Assembly (NCBI GenBank): GCA_951394045.1
Contig: OX595985.1
Location: 2,170,001 to 2,234,000, forward strand
DNA: 64,000 nucleotides
Direction of reading: 5' to 3'
Origin: Nitzschia sp. DOCU1
Taxonomy: Eukaryota > Bacillariophyta > Bacillariophyceae > Bacillariales > Bacillariaceae
A program made the position numbers and the translations under genes. Positions 49,109 to 60,700 of this stretch are shown one piece after another. The notes under the pieces are model-generated. The model was not told the DNA's origin. It was given only the letters and a program-made list of their open reading frames with translations, and ran no database searches. The number at the start of each line of letters is the position of its first letter. Positions within the stretch are counted from its first letter, which is position 1.

Positions 49109-51316
49109 ATGAAATCCCGAACTACAAGTGTTGGATTTTTGTTCTTGTGGATACTGGGGCTGGTCGTCGAGCCATCGGCGGTGGCATTTGTGCCATCCGG
49201 CCATTACCACATCCGACCCTCCTTTGTCGGGTCACAACATATTTCGCCCCGACTAATACAATGTTGGCAGTCCCCACAAAGTAGTGGCGACGATATTTCG
49301 GTCATGGGACTTAACGAATTACAAACGTTGTTGCGGGATGCTACGCAACGACAAGATTTCGTCGAAGCGGGTCGTTTGTCGGATGAATTATTCACGAGAT
49401 TGTACAAGGATAACATGCCTTCCACGCAAGAAGAAAAGCGACGAATGAAACGACGCATGTCGTGGCGAGGATTAGGTGCAGCACCGTGGCTGGTGGATCG
49501 ACTGGATTCGTTGAATTATACCTTTCCCACCACCATTCAAATCAATGCCATGGAAGCCGTCAACAAGATATTAAATGCCACTGACGACCTTTTGGATAGC
49601 ACGACCATGGAAGAACGGGTGGGAGCCATGACATCGGAAGATAATATGGGAGTGGTTGTGTCTGGTACTACCGGGAGTGGAAAGACACTGGCTTTTTTAG
49701 TGCCAATGCTGAGTACCTTGAGTGATTCTCTCTTTACTCGACAACGCCTCCGAGTCAGCGCCGAAGAAAGTGTCGGTGATACGACTGGTGATTTGCTCGA
49801 TCGGATTGCAGTCGTCACGTCTCCGGAAATGCGTTCCAATGCTCGTCGATCGATGCGGGGTGGTGGAGCTATTGCTACCGGTGCGGCACTAGCGACATTG
49901 GGAAAGTCGGGCAAGGATGTCAAATCGCCTCTAGCCCTAATTGTCGTTCCCACCCGCGAATTGGGAGTCCAGACGGCGATGCTTGCCTTTACATTGACGG
50001 GTGGAAAGATCAAGAATTCTGCTACAGAATCGAGTGGCAAGGCCAACATGTTCAAATACAAGGGCCCCAAGGGTGTCAAGGTGGCGTGTGTCTTGGAAGA
50101 TAAGGAGGCCGAGTTTGGACTCAAGCTTCAAACCGATATCGCTATTACCACGCCCAAATACTTGGGAAAGCTGATTGAAGATGGAGATATTGTTCCCTCC
50201 AAACTTCGTGTCGTGATTTATGACGAGGCTGACTTGGCGTTGGAAGAAACAGAGGCCAAGGACTTGAAAGCGCTCTTTGACAAGGATGATGAGCGTGAAT
50301 TCAATCGACTGACGTTTCTGGTGGGAGCTAGTGTAACCGAGTCATTGGGCAATCTAGCGATTCGATCTCGCATGTTACCCCAAGGAAGGAGCTACATTGC
50401 GACGGCGACTCGGCATAGTCCTTTGCTGGCAGATCGTGATTTGGACAGTCAAGATGACGAGGGACAACAGAGCGCCACGGAGGGATTGGTGGGTGCCCCG
50501 CCCAAAACAGCCTCCCTCAAAGATCTCAATGTTTGTTTGGATCCTGGCTTGAAGCATCGTCGCGTTCGTGTGGGTAAGGAAACCGGCTTATTAGTCCTCG
50601 CTCGGCTTTTACGAAAGGAATTACAAGACTATGATGCCAGACGAAAAGAAAATCCCTTGCTCCAGCGACCTCGAGTGGTTGTGTTCTTTCCCAACGAAGC
50701 CATGGCCAAGAAAGCTATTGTCAAGCTCCGCGATGCGTTGTGGGGTGAGCACAAGGTCTGCGTCTTGCTACCCAAGACGGGTGTTAGTCCCCTTCAAATG
50801 ATGGAACAATTCAAAAACAACGAGACGACGGTCATGCTAGCCACACCCAATTCGGTACGAGGCCTTGACTTTCCTTCTGTTTCCCATGTGTACACTCTCT
50901 ATCTACCCATGGACGATCCAAGAGAATACGTACACTTGGCAGGTCGAGTGGGCCGAGTCGGTCAAATGGGAAGCGTCAAGGGAGGTGGTGGTCAAGTGAT
51001 TTCAGTATTGCGAGATGAGGACGCGGAAAAGATGGATGTCTTGGCTGCCGAACTAGGCTTTGAGTTCCGGGATATTGAGGTTGATCAAGAAGAAGATTTA
51101 TTTGCCATTCGAACATCCGATGGCGAGCTGGACCTGGACAGTGTGGACGTGGAAAAGATGCGGCGGTATCTAGAAGATACTCTGAATCTATTGAAAACAG
51201 AGGATGACGAAGAGGACGACACTACTGGTGCTACAGTAGATGTAGACTTTGTCGACGACGAAGAAGATGCCGACGACGATGAAAGCGGCAAGGACGATAA
51301 AGACGACTGGCAATGA
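49109..51316 (+). CDS. plastid DEAD-box RNA helicase with an N-terminal UVR-like segment
   Basis: 735 residues, single exon, from ATG 49109 (the frame opens 24 bases earlier only at a GTG). Residues 1-27 are a signal peptide ending AVAFVPSG, the Phe-containing plastid import context of diatoms. Residues about 65-97 (LNELQTLLRDATQRQDFVEA and the Asp-Glu-Leu that follows) fit a UVR motif, a helical hairpin found in plastid and bacterial proteins. The helicase core has motif I GTTGSGKT, PTRELG, YDEAD (motif II), VGAS in place of SAT (motif III) and HLAGRVGRVG (motif VI). It should unwind or remodel RNA in the plastid. An insertion rich in Ser and Arg lies between motifs I and Ia. The C-terminus is an acidic tail. 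Confidence 0.87.
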   Translation: MKSRTTSVGFLFLWILGLVVEPSAVAFVPSGHYHIRPSFVGSQHISPRLIQCWQSPQSSGDDISVMGLNELQTLLRDATQRQDFVEAGRLSDELFTRLYKDNMPSTQEEKRRMKRRMSWRGLGAAPWLVDRLDSLNYTFPTTIQINAMEAVNKILNATDDLLDSTTMEERVGAMTSEDNMGVVVSGTTGSGKTLAFLVPMLSTLSDSLFTRQRLRVSAEESVGDTTGDLLDRIAVVTSPEMRSNARRSMRGGGAIATGAALATLGKSGKDVKSPLALIVVPTRELGVQTAMLAFTLTGGKIKNSATESSGKANMFKYKGPKGVKVACVLEDKEAEFGLKLQTDIAITTPKYLGKLIEDGDIVPSKLRVVIYDEADLALEETEAKDLKALFDKDDEREFNRLTFLVGASVTESLGNLAIRSRMLPQGRSYIATATRHSPLLADRDLDSQDDEGQQSATEGLVGAPPKTASLKDLNVCLDPGLKHRRVRVGKETGLLVLARLLRKELQDYDARRKENPLLQRPRVVVFFPNEAMAKKAIVKLRDALWGEHKVCVLLPKTGVSPLQMMEQFKNNETTVMLATPNSVRGLDFPSVSHVYTLYLPMDDPREYVHLAGRVGRVGQMGSVKGGGGQVISVLRDEDAEKMDVLAAELGFEFRDIEVDQEEDLFAIRTSDGELDLDSVDVEKMRRYLEDTLNLLKTEDDEEDDTTGATVDVDFVDDEEDADDDESGKDDKDDWQ

Positions 51317-52221
51317 TGATGTTGCAGCGGTGGCGTCGTTGCACTAAACTGGCAGGCACCATATGTTACCTAGACTTGCGTAGGCCAATATCAACGCCTG
51401 CTAGTTTAAAACGTCTACCCAAAGATCCAACCTAGCTCTAGAAGATATGTAACTAGTATAGCTCCCGTTCTAGTTATGCAACAAGGAAACGAGCGGGCTT
51501 TCCTCGTCAGCTAGATGACGTGGGATGGAAATCCGTGGGCCTTTCTTTCCCATATCGGTTCTCCCTTTCTTTGAAACTAGCTGTCAGTTGATGAAAGATT
51601 TTTCACTCACGGTAGATTCATCCTAGTCTACCTCAAAAATGAGATAGATACCCGCCAAGGCATAGGTTAGCTCGTGCTTTTGCTACTGTGAGGCAAGAAA
51701 CTATGGCATGCCACCTCGCGTCACATGGGAGCGAAAAACAGGATAGATGGACCGTTGACTGAAGATTCAATTATACCGATCGGAATAAAAGAAATGTTTT
51801 CCATCCGTTGGATTTGTCGGCGGCAGTCCATGACTTACGTGGTTCTGGTACATTTTGTACGGGACTTTTATGTGGGCGGGAAGTCGAGGACACCGGCTAT
51901 CGATCTTTTTTGATCTCGGCGCAGCTCTGCGGCCTGCGGCCGCGTTCGCCGTACGCTAATCAACCATGTTACTATTCTCGCGATTGCAACATTAGCAATA
52001 GAGAGACGGTTGTTGCAGAGCGGTCATAGCAAGAAAATCATCGCTTTGGAACCTCCTTGATTCTACTTTTTTGCTGTTTTACATACGAAACAGCAAATAG
52101 AAGGATATTGACGACTGAATAGCTAGCTGTTGCTGTCTCGCTGTGTTTTTGGTGGCGTCATTGACAACCGTTGCCTCGATTATTATTTCGAACGACTGAC
52201 TCTGATTTCCATCAAGAAACC
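51317..52221. other. intergenic region
   Basis: About 0.9 kb between two plus-strand genes; CTAG-rich, with short ORFs only. No RNA gene or repeat recognised. Confidence 0.5.
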
Positions 52222-54570
52222 ATGTCCAACCCATTTGATCAATTTGCAACTGAACTCAGTTCAGCTTTGCCTGGTGGCGGTGCTCCAGCCCCCGTGGACG
52301 ATTCGAACCCCTTTTCGTTTGCCCCACCGACGCCCGGGCCACCACCCAGTGATAAACCGGTGATGAACTCTGCTCCCATGAACAATGGTTATGGTGGATA
52401 CGGACAGCCCCCCATGGGACAACCGCCAATGTATGGAGGTATGGCACAGCCGCCAATGTACGGCGGTATGGGTATGGGGCAGCCTCCCTCGATGAACGGT
52501 ATGGGTGGACCTCCTCCAGGTGGTATGGGAATGAATGGGCTTGCTCCTCCAGCACCACCTCTTGCCGGTCCTCCCCCTGGTGGCGATCCTTTCAGTGGCT
52601 ATGGTGCCCCTGCGGCTCCTGAACCTCAGTCCAACCCATTTGGAGGACCGCCAGCTCCAGTTAGCTCGGATCCGTTTTCAGCATATGGACAGCCGGGCCC
52701 TGGACAAGCTCCACCGACTCCAAATCCGTATGGAGGTGGACCCCCAGGCCCTCCACCGCAACAAGCACCTCCTACTGCCCCTGCGACCCCCAATCCGTAC
52801 GGGCAGCCTCCAATGGGTGGTATGGGTGGTGATCCTTTTGCATCTGCGTATGGCGCGCCTCCATCTTCGGAAAACACGTTTGCCCTTGCCCTTCCAACTC
52901 CCGCTACGCCAAATCCGGCATACGGGGCACCGCCTGCTGCACCTGGCAATTATGGCTTTGCTGGGGCTGCTCTTGACCAGTATGGCGGTGGATATGGTCA
53001 ACCGCCTGCGCCGCCTTTGGCTGGTCCTGATCAGTATGGTGGTGGCTATGGTCAACCGCCTGCGCCTCCATCGGCCGCTCCGGATCAGTACGGTGGTGGC
53101 TATGGCCAACCGCCTGCGCCTCCGTCGGCTGCTCCTGATCAGTACGGTGGTGGCTATGGTCAACCCCCTGCGCCGCCGTCGGCTGATCCGTTTGGAGGGT
53201 ATGGTCAACCTCCTGCTGCTTCTGGACCGCCGCCCAATCCATATGGTGGTTATGGCCAGCCTGCACCTGCACCGCAAAATCCTTATGGAGCTCCTCCCTC
53301 TGGATACGGGGATCCGTTCGGTGGCGATCCTAACCAAGGGGCTTTGGTTGTTTCGCAACAACAAAGTAATCCTTATGGTATGCCTCCTCAACAAATGCAA
53401 CCACCTCCTCCTGCCGTTGACCCGTTTTCGGTCTTTAACCAGGCCCCGGCTCCTCCGCCAGCTCCGCCTGCGCAATATCATGCTCCTCCTTCCCAAGCTC
53501 TGGTGCCTGCCCAAGCTCCTCCTTCTCAATACGCACAGCAGGCTCCTCCACCAGCCGGGGACAGTGGCGACTTGTGGAGTGATCTAGGCTTTGATCCTCC
53601 CCCGACACAGATTGTGGCTCATACTGGTGGCAAGGAAGCACACCAAGAAGAAGAAAAGAAGGATAATGGAGAACTTCCTTCTGGTGGGGAATTTTACGAC
53701 GCTCGTATCTTCACTCCTACGTTGGGTGTCATGTTCTTCAAGCCCCAAGAACTTACGGATTCCCTCTTTTTGAACACGGACCGAAGTTTGGTCGATGGCC
53801 TTGGAGAACGACCGGTCGTCGCCTTTATCGTGGAAGGCTCGTCGGCCCGAAGTGCTGGTGTGGAATTGGGTCACGTCCTGCTAAAGGTCAATGGAGTGGA
53901 CGTGAAAAACCCCAAGGAAGCGTCTCGACTCATCAAGGAGGGACCACGCCCGTTGCCTCTAATGTTCTACGTTCCCAACACGGAAGTTGTTGTTGCCGAA
54001 GGCGAGCACATGGTCAAGTACGATACACGAGAAACCACAGCTCCCAACAGTGCCAAGGACTGGAAGCCCAAGTACGTTGTGATTGGAGGCATTATTGCTC
54101 AACCTTGGATGATGAACATGTACCGATCCAAGTCGGAATACGATATTGCTGTCATTGAAACTCAAGCTCGACGCCCCGTCTCGGTCAAGGTCAAGCAATT
54201 TTCCTTGCAAGGCGCCCGTATCCAAAATGACTGGCAAGGCCCGCAAATGGTCAAGTACAAGAACAAATTGCATCCTTGGAAGTACATTGTTGTCTTGCCC
54301 GTGGCCCGCAACCCCATCAAGATTTCGTCTCCCAACTTGGCCTCGCTCAAGCCTGTACACGAAGGTATTCGTCGTGTGTTGCTAGCCCAACAACGTGGTC
54401 GGGGTGGTAATCCCCACACGGCGGCTCCGGTGCGAAGTGAGGAATCGTATGCTCGTCCTACTTCTCACAGTGATCCCTATGGTGGACGTGCTCCTCCTCC
54501 TCATAGCCATCCGCCGCCGGAAGCACACTACGCACAGCAGCAGCCACAATACTCGCATGGAGGGTATTAA
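52222..54570 (+). CDS. Pro/Gly-rich protein with NPF/DPF motifs and a C-terminal PDZ domain
   Basis: 782 residues, single exon. The ORF extends upstream only from TTG, so ATG 52222 (MSNPFDQFATEL) is used. Residues 1-450 are low-complexity Pro/Gly/Tyr/Gln and hold many SNPF, DPF and NPY triplets, the peptides bound by EH domains and adaptor-protein ears in endocytosis. Four near-perfect copies of an 18-residue unit (DQYGGGYGQPPAPP plus four) lie at about 252-323. From about 495 a folded region begins. It has a PDZ-like domain (VEGSSARSAGVELGHVLLKV, then NGVDVKNPKEASRL) and a further conserved globular part ending near 735. No membrane segment. It is most likely a scaffold in vesicle traffic (inference from motifs). 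Confidence 0.68.
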   Translation: MSNPFDQFATELSSALPGGGAPAPVDDSNPFSFAPPTPGPPPSDKPVMNSAPMNNGYGGYGQPPMGQPPMYGGMAQPPMYGGMGMGQPPSMNGMGGPPPGGMGMNGLAPPAPPLAGPPPGGDPFSGYGAPAAPEPQSNPFGGPPAPVSSDPFSAYGQPGPGQAPPTPNPYGGGPPGPPPQQAPPTAPATPNPYGQPPMGGMGGDPFASAYGAPPSSENTFALALPTPATPNPAYGAPPAAPGNYGFAGAALDQYGGGYGQPPAPPLAGPDQYGGGYGQPPAPPSAAPDQYGGGYGQPPAPPSAAPDQYGGGYGQPPAPPSADPFGGYGQPPAASGPPPNPYGGYGQPAPAPQNPYGAPPSGYGDPFGGDPNQGALVVSQQQSNPYGMPPQQMQPPPPAVDPFSVFNQAPAPPPAPPAQYHAPPSQALVPAQAPPSQYAQQAPPPAGDSGDLWSDLGFDPPPTQIVAHTGGKEAHQEEEKKDNGELPSGGEFYDARIFTPTLGVMFFKPQELTDSLFLNTDRSLVDGLGERPVVAFIVEGSSARSAGVELGHVLLKVNGVDVKNPKEASRLIKEGPRPLPLMFYVPNTEVVVAEGEHMVKYDTRETTAPNSAKDWKPKYVVIGGIIAQPWMMNMYRSKSEYDIAVIETQARRPVSVKVKQFSLQGARIQNDWQGPQMVKYKNKLHPWKYIVVLPVARNPIKISSPNLASLKPVHEGIRRVLLAQQRGRGGNPHTAAPVRSEESYARPTSHSDPYGGRAPPPHSHPPPEAHYAQQQPQYSHGGY
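52975..53190 (+). repeat. 54-bp coding tandem repeat, four copies
   Basis: Four head-to-tail units of 54 bases within the preceding gene, encoding DQYGGGYGQPPAPPSAAP with small changes. Copies differ mainly at third positions, so selection for the peptide or older age is likely. Confidence 0.9.
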
Positions 54571-54684
54571 TGTGTGCATGTACGCCTACATTTTCATTCG
54601 ATTGTCACTTTTAGAAACAAAAAGTCTATTCGTAGCATCCTACTATTACGTTGAATTCACACCTCTCTATAGTTTGTAGTATCT

Positions 54685-55554
54685 TTAAGACAAGATGCCC
54701 CCCAAGGACATGGAAAAGGGAAATGTTTGATGATTGGTGTCATGATGATTGTCGTCGTCTTCGTCCGAAAGAAGAGTCGCAACACCATCCTTGCCATTTC
54801 CTTGTCGATGGTCGAGTTGAATGCTGCGACAAGAGGTGACTGCTGGAAGAACTGTAACTTTGGTACTACATGGTGCCGTCGTCAAGACCATGGCTACATT
54901 GTCATGACAACAAGTTTGTACCAATCGCGTCCAAGCTAGTGTCAAGTTGTGATTGTTGTTTTTCAAAGCTAACAGTGGACACGCATCCCACAAAAGAAGA
55001 ATAGGCGTAGGATTGTCCAATAAAGCTTGTTGCAAGACTCGTAGTGTAGCAATCCAATTGTCATCATGGTCATTGTCAACAGTAATGCAATGAATTCTCT
55101 CCAAACATTCTTGTAGATCGTCGGCAGTTTTTGTAAAGCGTAACAATGTCGTTGTCACGACATGTACTAAACTCGGGATATGAGTAGCTTGGGTAGAGGA
55201 ATCCAACATGATTACTTGTGGTACTGGCGTTGCTTCATCTGTCGTACTAGTTTCATGGGCCGTAATAGGAGTCGTAAATTGCGAGGGACGAGTCGCCACG
55301 ACAAATCGAGCCGCCAAGGATCTCAAGGTCCACGTTTTCGCCGTAGTGCCTTGCAGGATGACGACTTGTCGTGCTTGTTGTTGTTGCCAAGCTGCATCCA
55401 TATACGAAATACCACTCGTGCCTTGCCAAAACAGAGTTGCGGCCATGGTCGGGTTGGTGGCAGGTCGCAGCAATCGTCGTTGTCGTTTGTTTCCAGCAGA
55501 GGAGGATCGTTGCCACCAATCCAAGGCAGTTTCGCAACTACAAGAAGCATTCAT
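54685..55554 (-). CDS. XRCC2-like RecA-fold recombination protein
   Basis: 289 residues from ATG 55554; the frame extends upstream only from a GTG. The arrangement fits RAD51 paralogue XRCC2: a P-loop position (VVILQGTTAKTWTLRSLAAR), a strand with VIMLDSSTQATHIPSL where XRCC2 has its FIDTD-type strand, then the Walker B-like PILLLWDACPLLAL. The P-loop has Ala in place of the second Gly (AKT rather than GKT), and XRCC2 is known to tolerate loss of ATP binding. RAD51 paralogues promote homologous recombination repair. The match is by position and pattern, not strong identity, and a different RecA-like protein is possible. Convergent with the preceding gene (114 bases apart). A 186-residue antisense ORF overlaps it and is treated as a shadow. 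Confidence 0.6.
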   Translation of the reverse strand: MNASCSCETALDWWQRSSSAGNKRQRRLLRPATNPTMAATLFWQGTSGISYMDAAWQQQQARQVVILQGTTAKTWTLRSLAARFVVATRPSQFTTPITAHETSTTDEATPVPQVIMLDSSTQATHIPSLVHVVTTTLLRFTKTADDLQECLERIHCITVDNDHDDNWIATLRVLQQALLDNPTPILLLWDACPLLALKNNNHNLTLAWTRLVQTCCHDNVAMVLTTAPCSTKVTVLPAVTSCRSIQLDHRQGNGKDGVATLLSDEDDDNHHDTNHQTFPFSMSLGGILS

Positions 55555-55982
55555 TGTGTATGTGGCTTGTTTCTGAATAAGAATGATGATGATGACGATA
55601 CAGTCACTATCGATACAATGACCGACACAGTAGAAGGAGAGACGAATGCAACAACGATCACAATGACGAGAGGAAGACGAGTTTTGTTGATGCAAGAGGC
55701 ATATGGCGCGAAGTTGGAATCGAATGAGTCTTTGTCGTGAATTGCGCGCGCGAAACCACACACGCTACGCGACACGAAAAAGATCGGTTCGTCGTCTCCC
55801 TCCAATAGGAATTGTACCAGATTCTACGTGAGTTCCTACGAAAGCCGACGAGCGGCCAAGCAAGTTTTTGGCGGCAAAACCTTGGATGAGGGAGGCGGCC
55901 GTCATTGCTATTGTTACCAAACGACTTCTACTACTTGCAATTCATTCATTCCTTCATTCATCGTACCATAGTATTCTCAAAA
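55555..55982. other. intergenic region between divergent genes
   Basis: 428 bases between the XRCC2-like and RBBP4 genes; shared 5' region, CAT-rich near 55935. No gene. Confidence 0.45.
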
Positions 55983-57574
<1,592 letters not shown>

Positions 57575-57775
57575 AAGGAGCGCGTCGGGGAATTCTGGGC
57601 CGCGCTTGGATTACTACTGTGAGGCGACTGGTCCTTTTCACGCTTCTGTTTATTTGACGGTAGACTTTACAACTACAACTACTATGATCGAAATTATGGC
57701 GTCGAGCTAGCCGTAGGCAGAATAATAATAGCATTTTGGGCCTATGTTTACATACTTTTAGGACATTTTTTCATT

Positions 57776-60700
57776 TCATTCAACATCCAGATCCCACAAG
57801 TCTCTTTGGATGGGTTCAAAGGCACTACTTGTTCGTTGTTGTTCATCGTTTTTCGTCGAGGAATCATCGGCCGATCGAGCCTTGTGGATAAAGGGAATAC
57901 CCGAGTGTGCCCGTGGAAAGTGGAGCGAGGAACCTGCAGTGGATCGTGAGGAGCGCTGGGAAAGGTCGCTACTGGGAATCTTGGACCCGTGCGCACTAGA
58001 AAGGCCTCTGTGGGGAGATGGCCGAACCAGCTTGCTGGGGGGTGTTTCAAGAACCATGCTCGAGTTCGAAGAGGAGGTAGCCGCCCCCTTGCCCACAGGA
58101 CTCTGGGCACCGCTATTGGGAGTATTACGACCACCGCGCTGGATCTTTTCTTTTTGTAACTTGCGCTGCAAATAGGCTTCTTGACGGCTGATCTTGTGTT
58201 TCAGGGTAGCATTCTCCTTCTCCAGGTCCGCCGCAATCTTCCTGGCTTGCGTAGCGTCCTTGTGCTGGACTGAAAGTTTTGCCAGGGACCGCTCTACATT
58301 GTCTCGATGGGTTCGTTCTTCGGTCAACTTGGCCTTCAAAGCATTTTCCCGAGCACACGCATCTTCCTTGGCACGCGTCAACTCGGATTGCGTATCTGCC
58401 AGTTCTTTTTGGCACCGAGAAAATTCTTCCTCGGTAGTTGTGAACCTAACCTGTAGCTTGTCGAGCTTGGATTCCAAATCTCGGTTGTGCTCCACCATAT
58501 CGCCGAGCAGAGTTGAGCGCTCATTTAGCACCCTGGTAGTCTCATCGAGCTTCTTCTCCACTGATCGTAGCTCAGAAGTCAAGTTGTCCCTTTCAACCCG
58601 TGACATTGTCTCAATCTCAACCCGTTGTAACTCCAAGTCTTCTTTTGTTCGCAAAATTGAAATGTCTAGAGCCGCCTTGAGCTTGTCAACCTCTTCCCTG
58701 AGAGAAGAGTCCGACTTTGATAACTGCTCAATTGATGTGAGCAAAACTTGTTCCCCCTGTCGTAGCTCAGAAATGATATCATCTCGTGCCTCAATCTGCG
58801 AATCGGCCTCCTCTTTGGCAGCCTTCATATCATGAAGATTCTTCTGAAGGGTTGCAATCTGCTGATCATGGCGTTCCTTTGTGACTGTATTTTCAAAATC
58901 TTGATCGTCGATTTGAGCCAGTAGCTTCTTGTTGGCTCGTTTGAGCTCGTTTGTCAGTCGAGTCATCTCTACCTCATTGGCTTCCGCATCATACTTGACT
59001 TTCTGAAGCGTCTCGGAAAGTTGCTTGATGGTGTCTTCCTTGTCGCTAAGCTCAATGACTCGAAGTTCACGAATTTCATCATTCTTCAATGCTACCTGTG
59101 TCTCTAGTTTGGAGAGCTCTGCTTTGAAGTGGTCCTCCTTTTCCTGAGACTCCTTGAGGCTTGACTGAGCTGTTTCAGTTAATTCAGTCTGCAAGGACTT
59201 GATCTTTTCTTCCTGCTCGCGAGCTTGTCGTTCATAAAACAGGGCTCGATCTTTCGCTTCCTCGAGGCTAACTGCGACAGTGCAGAGTTCTTCACGTGCT
59301 TTTGAGTGTCGAGCACGCTCATTGGCAAGTTCAGACTCCAAGCTTGTGGTAACACCATCTGTGGCATGCCTTGTTTCTTGTAGAGTGGCTTCCAGAGAGC
59401 TAACGGTGTCTTTGAGCTTCTTTTCGTCCGCTTCCTTTGCCGCAATAACTTCCTCGGCGGCATTCAGCTTTGAGCCGAATTCTTGCAGTTGCCCTTCCTT
59501 TCCTTCGAGTAGAGCATTCAGGTGCTTGACCTGCTCTTCGAGCTCAACGCATCGGTTTGAAGCTTCACGCGCCCGCTGGTCTGTTGTCGACTGATACTCT
59601 TCAGACTGCAAAAGCCGTTGATCAAGTGCTCTTAATAGCAAGTCCTTCTCTTCCAAGCATTCTGTCAATTCGGATGTACGCATTTTAGATATCTGAAGTT
59701 CGGACTCGAGATCGGATTGTTCTTTTTCCAAATTGACAATTTTTGATGCCTGGTCGTCAGAAAGTGCGTTCACTTCCTTTTCTAGTTGGAGGATTCGATC
59801 ATCTTTTGATTCGATCTGCTTCATCAGCACTATCATTTCGTTCCGACTGCTGCACAATTGACTCTGGATACACTCAACTTCTTCTTTCTTAGCCAGGAGC
59901 GATGCTTCCAACGAATTAATAGTAGCTTGCTTTTGCTCCAGCGACTTGCATAAGTCGGCATATTGCGCCTCCATCTCTCGATATTGCCCCTCGGATGACT
60001 GCTTATTTCTTGAAAGCTCCTTCTCCAGGGAGTCAATTTTCTCCTGGAGAGATTTCTTTTCAGCTGCGACAAACGCAAGCTCGTCGTCAGATTGCTTCAT
60101 CGACTCCACCATCGCAGCACCTGCCGCGTCGTTGGACGCCACGCGTGCTTCGAGAACGGAAATCCTCTCCTCGCACGCCAACAGTTTTTCCTCGGCAGTC
60201 AGTTTGTCTTTCCGAACTACATCCAACTCTGCTTCGATGCTGGAGAGCTGGGTTGCTTTTGTGTCAATCGCCGCCTTTGCGTTGTTGACGATAGCTTCCT
60301 TCTCCACAACACTTTGGAGAGCCATTTGAAGCTGCCTCTCTAACGACTTGGATGTTGCCGTGGTCTGGACAACTTGATTCTCAAGGCGAGTGACCTCTGC
60401 GGAATACGATGATAGCTGAGTCTGAAGTTTCATCATTGCTTCTTCTTTCTCGGACAAAGCTTGCTGTAATTCCTGGATGCGCTTTTCGTGGGACAAAAGA
60501 ACCACCGATGCCTCCTCCACTTCGAGCTTTAGTACTGAGTTCAGATTCTTCTGTCGCTCAAGCTCTTGCTGCAATGACTCTAAAGCACTGCTATTTTCAT
60601 CGAGCTTTCTCTGAAATGCCGTTGTGCGCGTTTCCAGTTCTGCTTGAAGCCGAGCATTTTCCTTGGTGGCTTCGTCGACCGAACACTCCAGTGGGCCCGT

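Noticed and set aside
55180..55740. 186-residue plus-strand ORF
   Set aside because: Lies antisense to the XRCC2-like gene, begins without good context, and has no domain or helix pattern; a shadow frame.
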